18,872 bases of DNA. Source: an uncultured Selenomonadaceae bacterium. GTDB taxonomy: Bacteria > Bacillota > Negativicutes > Selenomonadales > Selenomonadaceae. The stretch's first letter is position 1; the number at the start of each line of letters is the position of its first letter. Below the pieces are notes generated by a model that worked only from the letters and a program-made list of their open reading frames with translations, did not search any database and had not been told where the DNA came from. Location of the stretch: NCBI GenBank assembly GCA_905236145.1, contig CAJOOE010000065.1, forward strand, positions 1-18,872, written 5' to 3'. This document shows, piece by piece, positions 13,477 through 18,872 of the stretch. Position numbers and translations under genes: made by a program.

Positions 13477-14607
13477 ATGAAAGCGAAAATTTTTACAATA
13501 ATTTTAACGCTGTTTTTGTTGACTTTATCGGCAGGTTGTTTTGCCGACGGCGAAGAAAAAAATCCCGGCAAGACTTCCGAAAAAATTTCTGCGGAAGAAA
13601 AACCTGATCCGATTGAAGAAAAATTACAGTCGATGACTTTGACGGAAAAAGTCGGGCAAATGGTGATGATAGGAGTTTACGGCACTTCCGTCAACAAAGA
13701 CACTCAATTCCTGCTTTCTCAATATCACTTCGGCGGAATAATTTTTTACGACAGAAATATGACGGACAAGGTTCAAGTAAAAAATTTCGTCGCCGAATTA
13801 AATGCAAAGAGTGAGGAAAAAGTTCCGCTGTTTGTCGCTGTTGATGAGGAGGGCGGCAAGGTTGCGAGAATGAAACACGAATTGCCGGTACAGCCTTCGC
13901 AGGAAGAAATCGGAAAAACCGGAGATCCCTCAAAAGCCCGGACTTATGCGAAAATGACCGCGAAAAATTTGAAGGAAATCGGCGTAAATTTAAATTTTGC
14001 TCCGGTTGCGGACGTGGGAAGTAAAGACACCCGGTCTTTCGCCGACAATCCGCAAATTGTTTCGGAATTTGTCGAAAATGCGGTTGCCGGCTACGGTGAA
14101 GAAAATTTTTACTGTTGCCTGAAACATTTTCCGGGAATAGGTGCGGCGAAAGTTGATCCGCACGTCGAAATTTCTTCGATAAACATTCCCCGCGAAGAGT
14201 TGGAAAAATACGACTTGCCGCCTTTTCGCGACGCGATAAAAAAATTTGACAACTCAAAATTTATGATTATGATTTCTCATCTTTCTTACGACGCACTCGA
14301 TCCGGATCGTTCGGCAAGTCTTTCAAAGGCGGTCATGACGGATCTGCTCCGGAATGACTTGGGATTTACCGGCGTAATAATCACGGACGATCTTGACATG
14401 GGAGCGACGGCAAAACATAACGACCCGACAAGAATGGGAGTCGCTGCGGTAAAGGCCGGAGCGGATATTGCACTTGTCTGCCATGAAACCGACAATCAGC
14501 AAAAAATTTATCTCGGAATTTTGGACGCGGTCAAAAGCGGAGAAATTCCGGAAGAGCGGATAAATGAATCGGTCAGAAGAATTTTGAAAATGAAACTTGC
14601 GATGTAG
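13477..14607 (+). CDS. nagZ: NagZ-type beta-N-acetylhexosaminidase (glycoside hydrolase family 3)
   Basis: A 376-residue exported family-3 glycosidase, likely removing N-acetylglucosamine from peptidoglycan fragments. After a hydrophobic signal segment (5-19) comes Cys21 in LSAGC. This is an imperfect lipobox because residue -3 is Ser, so both a lipoprotein and a soluble exported form are possible. The catalytic domain (about 45-375) has VAVDEEGGKVARM, the KHFPGIGAAKVDPH loop with the Asp227-His229 acid/base pair, and the nucleophile region IITDDLDMGA (Asp304). The loop is less standard than the usual KHFPGHGDT. The presence of the His separates it from ordinary beta-glucosidases. Gram-negative NagZ is cytoplasmic, whereas Firmicute homologues are exported; this one follows the latter pattern. 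It begins three bases after the membrane protein and ends 14 bases before cdsA. Confidence 0.88.
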   Translation: MKAKIFTIILTLFLLTLSAGCFADGEEKNPGKTSEKISAEEKPDPIEEKLQSMTLTEKVGQMVMIGVYGTSVNKDTQFLLSQYHFGGIIFYDRNMTDKVQVKNFVAELNAKSEEKVPLFVAVDEEGGKVARMKHELPVQPSQEEIGKTGDPSKARTYAKMTAKNLKEIGVNLNFAPVADVGSKDTRSFADNPQIVSEFVENAVAGYGEENFYCCLKHFPGIGAAKVDPHVEISSINIPREELEKYDLPPFRDAIKKFDNSKFMIMISHLSYDALDPDRSASLSKAVMTDLLRNDLGFTGVIITDDLDMGATAKHNDPTRMGVAAVKAGADIALVCHETDNQQKIYLGILDAVKSGEIPEERINESVRRILKMKLAM

Positions 14608-14621
14608 GGAGTGCGTTTGTA

Positions 14622-15533
14622 TTGGTTTTGAGAGTAATAACCGGAATAATCGGAATGGCGATTGCCGCAATCGTCATTCAGTTCGGCGGGGCACCGTTTG
14701 CAATTTTTGCGTTTGTTTTGGCTTTAATCGGCTGGCATGAGTATTCAAGTGCCTTTGCAAAAAACGGTTTTATGACGACTTACGTTTTCGGAGCGTTGAT
14801 GTTGTTTTTGATTTTGCTCTGTGCGTGGCTGGGAAGTGTCGAGGAACTTTTGGCGATAATCACTTTGGGGACTTTGGCAATTTTTATGCTGACGGTGATT
14901 TTGTACGGAAGTACACGACCGACCGAGGCGGGAATTTCGGTTGCCGGTGTTTTGTATATCGCTTTGCCTTTCGCTCATCTGATTATGTTGAGATTTATTT
15001 CCGACGAACGCAAGCCGCTTGACGAAGTAAACAATTTTGCGAATTTTGCAGCCGGCGGTGCGGCAAATTTTTTCAACGTCGATTCCGGGCAGCTTTTGGA
15101 TCTGTTTACCGAAGTAAATTTTGATGTCGGCTGTTCACTTGTCTGGATTTTGTTTCTGTGTACTTGGGCGAGTGATACTTTCGCTTATTTTGTCGGATCG
15201 CTTGTCGGTTCTCACAAACTTGCCCCTTCGATAAGTCCGAACAAAACCGTTGAAGGTTTTCTCGGCTCCGTCGTCGGAACGACTTTTACCGCCGTTTTTT
15301 TCGGAACATTTATATTTTCATTCCCTCTTGTCGAAATGGCCTGTGCCGGAGCGATGTTGTCAATCGTCGCGACTTTGGGGGATTTGGTTGAGTCGGTGAT
15401 AAAGAGATTTGTCGGAATAAAAGATTCCGGGTTTTTGATTCCGGGTCACGGCGGAGTTTTGGACAGATTCGACAGCATTTTTTTCACCGCTCCGATCTTT
15501 TATTATTACGTTCAGGCGGCAGAAATTATTTGA
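14622..15533 (+). CDS. cdsA: Phosphatidate cytidylyltransferase
   Basis: A 303-residue polytopic membrane enzyme that makes CDP-diacylglycerol from phosphatidic acid and CTP, the entry point to bacterial phospholipids. The full family signature is present near the C-terminus: SVIKRFVGIKDSG followed by the PGHGGVLDRFD block. The earlier conserved segments TWASDTFAYFVG and SISPNKTVEGFLG are also present. About eight membrane segments can be seen. A central insert-like region (about 125-165) is richer in polar residues than usual. The start is TTG 14622 with AGGGAG at 14606-14611; TTG 14628 is an alternative two codons later. In many Firmicutes cdsA lies between uppS and dxr; here it follows nagZ instead. 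A strong terminator comes 13 bases after the stop. Confidence 0.94.
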   Translation: MVLRVITGIIGMAIAAIVIQFGGAPFAIFAFVLALIGWHEYSSAFAKNGFMTTYVFGALMLFLILLCAWLGSVEELLAIITLGTLAIFMLTVILYGSTRPTEAGISVAGVLYIALPFAHLIMLRFISDERKPLDEVNNFANFAAGGAANFFNVDSGQLLDLFTEVNFDVGCSLVWILFLCTWASDTFAYFVGSLVGSHKLAPSISPNKTVEGFLGSVVGTTFTAVFFGTFIFSFPLVEMACAGAMLSIVATLGDLVESVIKRFVGIKDSGFLIPGHGGVLDRFDSIFFTAPIFYYYVQAAEII

Positions 15534-15546
15534 CGATAAATTCATA

Positions 15547-15589
15547 AAAAAACCGGCGAATTTTTGACGGGTTCGCCGGTTTTTGTTTT
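15547..15589 (+). terminator. Rho-independent terminator after cdsA
   Basis: AAAACCGGCGAA (15549-15560) and TTCGCCGGTTTT (15572-15583) are perfect inverted copies of 12 bases with an 11-base loop, followed by a T-rich tail. This is the strongest terminator in the window and marks the end of the rfbA-cdsA gene group. Confidence 0.93.
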
Positions 15590-15592
15590 CGG

Positions 15593-15631
15593 CAGAGCGT
15601 TGGAGCGTCAGCAATTTCCCGACACGCTGAC
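15593..15631. repeat. Palindromic octamer element after the cdsA terminator
   Basis: CAGAGCGT / TGGAGCGT / CAG (15593-15611) form the left arm. After an A/T-containing centre, ACACGCTG (15622-15629) is the right arm, which reads CAGCGTGT on the minus strand. GTCAGC (15607-15612) and GCTGAC (15626-15631) can pair and are followed by TTTT, so it could act as a weak second terminator. The units resemble those at 5771 and 7808. Confidence 0.45.
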
Positions 15632-15670
15632 TTTTGTGATGCAACCGTTGTAATAATATTTTCAAAAATC

Positions 15671-15699
15671 CGGACAAGTTGATTTGTGTCCGGTATAAT
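15671..15699 (+). promoter_or_regulatory. Promoter of the yybS-gdpP pair, with symmetric operator-like repeat
   Basis: CGGACA (15671-15676) and a perfect TATAAT (15694-15699) are 17 bases apart. The inverted copies CCGGACA (15670-15676) and TGTCCGG (15687-15693) overlap the -35 and abut the -10, so a dimeric repressor could block this promoter. The start codon of the next gene lies 35 bases downstream of the -10. Confidence 0.65.
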
Positions 15700-15734
15700 A
15701 CCGCCGTCAAATTTGAATGAGAGGATTTTTATAA

Positions 15735-16685
15735 ATGAGAAACAATATAACTCCGACGGTTGAAGGCGGTCTGCTCACGGCGATTGCGGTTGTTTTGGGA
15801 CTGGCCTCCGTATATGTTCCGGTTTTCGGCGTGGTCATAGAATTTTTTCTCGCGGTGCCGATAGTTGTTTTGACGGTGCGTCAAGGTGTCGGAAAAGGTT
15901 TTATGTCGGTCGGCGTTTCTTTTTTGCTTTTGTCGATGTTTGTAGGGCCGCTGCTTTCTTCGCGAATTGCGTTGAGTTTCGGAATTTGCGGCTTGGTCTT
16001 GGGATTTTGCATTTTAAAGAATTTCGACGCGGTAAAATGTTTTTTGTCAACGCTTGTTGCCGCCTTTGTCGCTCAAATAATCGCGGTTGCAATTTTGACG
16101 GCTTTCATGGGAATCAACGTCATGGAAACGCAGCTTGACATGGTGAAAGAATCTTTCGATCAATCTTTCCGGATGTATGAATCAATGGGAATAGAGAAGG
16201 CGGAAATTGACGAGGCAAGAGACCGGGTCGAGCCGACTTTGAAACTGTTGAGTTATCTGATGCCCGTTTTGCTTTTGTGCATGGCTTTGATAAATACTGT
16301 TGCCTGTTGGCTTACGGCACATTGGATTTTTCCGAAACTCCGATTGAAAATCCCGGAGTTGCCGGCTTTCAAATATTGGAAATTTCCGCAAGTCTTTATG
16401 TATATTGCGGCTTTTTCGCTCATCGGACTTTATTGGGGCGGCACACGGGAAATAACTTTGCTTTATGAAATTTCCGTAAACTGTTTGGTTTTTGCCATGG
16501 TTGTCGGAGTCATTCAAGGATTTTCGCTGATGTCTTTTTTCGCCGACCGGCACAATGTTTCAAAATTTATGCGACGGCTGATATTTTTGATTTTAATTTT
16601 GAATATGATGCTTTTGGAAATCGTCGCCTTTACCGGACTTTTCGATATGATTTTCGATTATCGAAAGAGATTTTCCGGAGATTGA
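15735..16685 (+). CDS. YybS-like DUF2232 membrane protein
   Basis: A 316-residue polytopic membrane protein of the DUF2232 (YybS) family, with roughly eight hydrophobic segments and a polar cytoplasmic or exterior loop at about 133-170 (MVKESFDQSFRMYESMGIEK onward). The N-terminal EGGLLTAIAVVLGLASVYVP and the later ALINTVACWLTAHWIFPKL and FFADRHNVSKFMR blocks fit the family. Function is unknown; the S-component-like topology of related proteins has prompted transport ideas, which are unproven. The gene order yybS then gdpP is the same as in Bacillus and many Firmicutes and supports the assignment. The start ATG 15735 has GAGAGGA upstream and a TATAAT promoter 35 bases before it. gdpP follows after 13 bases. 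Confidence 0.82.
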   Translation: MRNNITPTVEGGLLTAIAVVLGLASVYVPVFGVVIEFFLAVPIVVLTVRQGVGKGFMSVGVSFLLLSMFVGPLLSSRIALSFGICGLVLGFCILKNFDAVKCFLSTLVAAFVAQIIAVAILTAFMGINVMETQLDMVKESFDQSFRMYESMGIEKAEIDEARDRVEPTLKLLSYLMPVLLLCMALINTVACWLTAHWIFPKLRLKIPELPAFKYWKFPQVFMYIAAFSLIGLYWGGTREITLLYEISVNCLVFAMVVGVIQGFSLMSFFADRHNVSKFMRRLIFLILILNMMLLEIVAFTGLFDMIFDYRKRFSGD

Positions 16686-16698
16686 AGGAGGTGTCTGT

Positions 16699-18816
16699 AT
16701 GCCGAGGAATTTGTCCGCTTGGGTGGATTTGCTGATACATTTGACGATTATGCTTGTCCTTGTCATCGTCGTCTGGCAGTACAATAAATTTATCGCGACT
16801 ATCGCCTTTATTCTCTGGGTTGTATTGGCTTTTTTCGCCAGAGAAAGAACGGTCGAGCGGCAAAAAAATTTCACGCAATACTGCGAAAATGTCATAGCAA
16901 GTTTTGACGAACTCATGCACTACGCCATGAAAAGTCTGCCCTACGCCGTCATTGTCGTGAATGATGAGGGCAGGTTGGAATGGTGCAACGAACTCACAAA
17001 GTCTTACACGGACAAAGTGCCGGAGCAGGGAATGTATGTAAATGAAGTTTGGGAGGGGCTTTTGGACGAAAAAATTCTTGAAGTCCCGGAAAGCGGAAAT
17101 TTTGAGGACGGCAAGGACGGAGATTATAAAATAAAATCCGTCAGAACGATTGTAAATAAAGACAATGTTCCGGAAGAAGTCGAAAGGCATTTTGTCGTCC
17201 GCTATCGTCGAATGAAAATCCGGTCCAAATATCCGCGTCTGATCGTCCTCTTTATTCATGAAATTACGCTTTACGAAAATTTGAAAATCGAATACGAAAA
17301 CAGCAGAACCGTCCTGATGTATATGCAGATAGACAATTACGACGAGATAACGCAGGGATTGACGGAAACGGAAAAATCTTCAATGATGCTTTCCGTCAAC
17401 GCGATTTTGGAAACGTGGGTAAAGTCTTTGTCCGGATTTATCAGAAAAGTTTCCGAAGATTTGTTTGTTGTGGTTTTGGAGCGTTCCATGCTGAAAAAGG
17501 CAATCGCTGAAAAATTTGACGTGCTGGACAAAATTCGTCAGCTCGTAAACAAAAATCAAATGCCGGTAACTTTGTCCATGGGCGTTGCCTTCGCGGAAAA
17601 ACCTTCCCCCGAACAGTCAATGACGGAACTCGGAGAACAGGCAAGGTCTGAATTGGATTTGGCTTTGGGTCGCGGCGGTGATCAGGTCGCGGTAAAAATC
17701 GGCGACAAAACTCAATTTTTCGGCGGCAGGACAAATGCAGTCGAAAAACATACCCGCGTAAAGTCGAGAGTTGTGGCAAATGCGATTCGCGAAAGTATGG
17801 AGGCGGCGGACGAAATTTTTGTAATGGGTCATGCCCGCGAAGATTTCGACGCTTTCGGTGCGGCAATAGGCGTTGCGGTAATGGCGAAAAAATTGGGCAA
17901 GCAGGTTCACGTCGTTTTAAGTGATTACCGGGACAGCATAGAGAAGATTACGGATTTTTTTGAGAAGGACAAAAATGATTACGAAGAACTTTTGATCGGA
18001 GCGGACGATTTGCCGGCATCAACCGCATTAAATCCCCTGCTTTTCGTCGTCGATACTCATATCCCGCAGATGACTGCGGCTCCGAAACTTTTGGAGAGAA
18101 TACCGCAGGTTATAGTCATTGACCACCACAGACGAAGTGAAAACTTTATAAAAAATCCGCTCATGGTTTACTTGGAACCGGCGGCAAGTTCCACCTGCGA
18201 ATTGGTAACGGAATTGTTGATGTATTTCGAGGAAAAAATTTCGATCGGAAAACTTGCCGCGACGGCTCTTTATTCCGGTATAGTCGTGGACACGAAAAAT
18301 TTTGCGATTCAGACCGGCTCCAGAACTTTTGACGCGGCGGCTTATTTGAGAAGGAGCGGAGCGGATCCGGTAATTGTCCGGCATTTGTTCAAAGACGATT
18401 ATGAAACGACGGTGGCTCTTGCAAAGACAAAGGCTCAATCCGAATATTATGAAGGCGGGTTAATCGTTTCCACAATTCCGAACATTATTCCGAATGTCCA
18501 AGTTGTTGCCGGTCAGGCGGCAGACTCCCTGCTCAGCGTGGAAAATGTCCGAATGACAATAATTTTATTCCAAATGCCCAATGACACGGTCGGAGTGAGT
18601 GCGAGGTCGAGCGGAGAATTGAACGTCCAAATTATTATGGAAAAATTCGGCGGCGGCGGTCATCAAAACGTTGCCGGTGCACAGATAAAAAATACAAATA
18701 TCATAGAGTTGAAAAAAATGTTGGTTGAGGCGGCAAGGACGCATATTGCAGAAATTGATTCCGCAAAACTTGCCGCAAAGGCAAAGACGGGAGTGCGGAA
18801 AAATTTCTGTAAATAG
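16699..18816 (+). CDS. gdpP: GdpP, membrane-bound cyclic-di-AMP phosphodiesterase
   Basis: A 705-residue enzyme that hydrolyses c-di-AMP to pApA, lowering a messenger that governs potassium, osmotic and cell-wall balance. Domains in order: two membrane helices (about 10-45), a degenerate PAS region (about 75-190, starting near LPYAVIVVNDEGRLEW), a degenerate GGDEF domain (about 200-345; the signature reads SEDLF, so no cyclase activity is expected), a DHH domain (about 370-540) and DHHA1 (about 600-690). Metal-binding residues are intact: His378, Asp382 and Asp384 in GHAREDFDAFG, Asp452 in VVDTH, and Asp475-His476-His477. The GGGGHQ motif (His655) is in DHHA1. The length is slightly above the usual 655-660 owing to a longer start and Lys/Ala-rich tail. 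AAGGAGGTG lies six bases before ATG 16699. The rplI gene that often follows is not visible in the remaining 56 bases. Confidence 0.95.
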   Translation: MPRNLSAWVDLLIHLTIMLVLVIVVWQYNKFIATIAFILWVVLAFFARERTVERQKNFTQYCENVIASFDELMHYAMKSLPYAVIVVNDEGRLEWCNELTKSYTDKVPEQGMYVNEVWEGLLDEKILEVPESGNFEDGKDGDYKIKSVRTIVNKDNVPEEVERHFVVRYRRMKIRSKYPRLIVLFIHEITLYENLKIEYENSRTVLMYMQIDNYDEITQGLTETEKSSMMLSVNAILETWVKSLSGFIRKVSEDLFVVVLERSMLKKAIAEKFDVLDKIRQLVNKNQMPVTLSMGVAFAEKPSPEQSMTELGEQARSELDLALGRGGDQVAVKIGDKTQFFGGRTNAVEKHTRVKSRVVANAIRESMEAADEIFVMGHAREDFDAFGAAIGVAVMAKKLGKQVHVVLSDYRDSIEKITDFFEKDKNDYEELLIGADDLPASTALNPLLFVVDTHIPQMTAAPKLLERIPQVIVIDHHRRSENFIKNPLMVYLEPAASSTCELVTELLMYFEEKISIGKLAATALYSGIVVDTKNFAIQTGSRTFDAAAYLRRSGADPVIVRHLFKDDYETTVALAKTKAQSEYYEGGLIVSTIPNIIPNVQVVAGQAADSLLSVENVRMTIILFQMPNDTVGVSARSSGELNVQIIMEKFGGGGHQNVAGAQIKNTNIIELKKMLVEAARTHIAEIDSAKLAAKAKTGVRKNFCK

Positions 18817-18872
18817 AACCTTTCGCGAAAAAAGAATTACCGGACTAAACAGGCAAACGCTCTTCGAACATA

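Noticed and set aside
5771..15631. Octamer runs as a CRISPR array or minisatellite
   Set aside because: The units are only 8 bases, diverged and without unique spacers, and there are at most three or four per site. No cas genes are nearby.
18817..18872. Search for the start of rplI after gdpP
   Set aside because: No ribosome binding site with a start codon and no matching coding start is visible in the last 56 bases; nothing else was identified there.

Overview
The window looks like a chromosomal housekeeping and cell-envelope region of a diderm Firmicute, most plausibly a member of the Negativicutes (Selenomonas-like). Firmicute gene orders are present: tig-clpP-clpX, and a yybS (DUF2232) to gdpP pair as in Bacillus. 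They sit beside a phosphoheptose-isomerase-type gene and dTDP-sugar genes that suit an outer-membrane, LPS-bearing envelope. This placement is inference; there is no rRNA or other marker gene to confirm it. No tRNA, rRNA, insertion sequence, prophage or CRISPR array was seen.

Layout. (1) 1-2710, plus strand: the 3' part of rodA, an exported SIMPL-domain protein and a membrane acyltransferase, closely packed. (2) 2841-5767, plus strand: a DUF2225 zinc-ribbon protein with an unusual Ala/Gln-rich N-terminal extension, a TerA-like two-domain protein and a classic TerD protein, ending in a terminator. (3) 5843-9393, minus strand: tig, clpP and clpX, convergent with the ter genes. A good promoter precedes tig. 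A second candidate promoter, with an 11-bp inverted repeat, precedes clpP. (4) 9472-15589, plus strand: one promoter (TTGCCG-16-TATAAT) followed by nine tightly spaced genes and a strong terminator. The genes are rfbA, rfbC, a 104-aa unknown, a GmhA-like SIS isomerase, a STAS-domain protein, a 114-aa unknown, a membrane-anchored unknown, a NagZ-type glycosidase and cdsA. (5) 15671-18816, plus strand: a TATAAT promoter with a symmetric operator-like repeat, then the yybS-like gene and gdpP. The last 56 bases hold nothing I can identify.

How it fits together. Much of the window serves envelope growth and quality control: RodA polymerises peptidoglycan, the NagZ homologue trims muropeptides, CdsA feeds phospholipid synthesis, and RfbA/RfbC and the SIS isomerase make surface-sugar precursors. 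Trigger factor and ClpXP handle protein folding and turnover. GdpP degrades c-di-AMP, a second messenger tied to osmotic and cell-wall balance.

The least explained parts are four: the DUF2225/TerA/TerD cluster; the three unknown proteins and lone STAS protein inside the envelope operon; an operator-like inverted repeat before clpP; and a dispersed intergenic element built of 8-bp units, found three times, each next to a terminator or a 5' leader. I see no clear new defence or mobile system.
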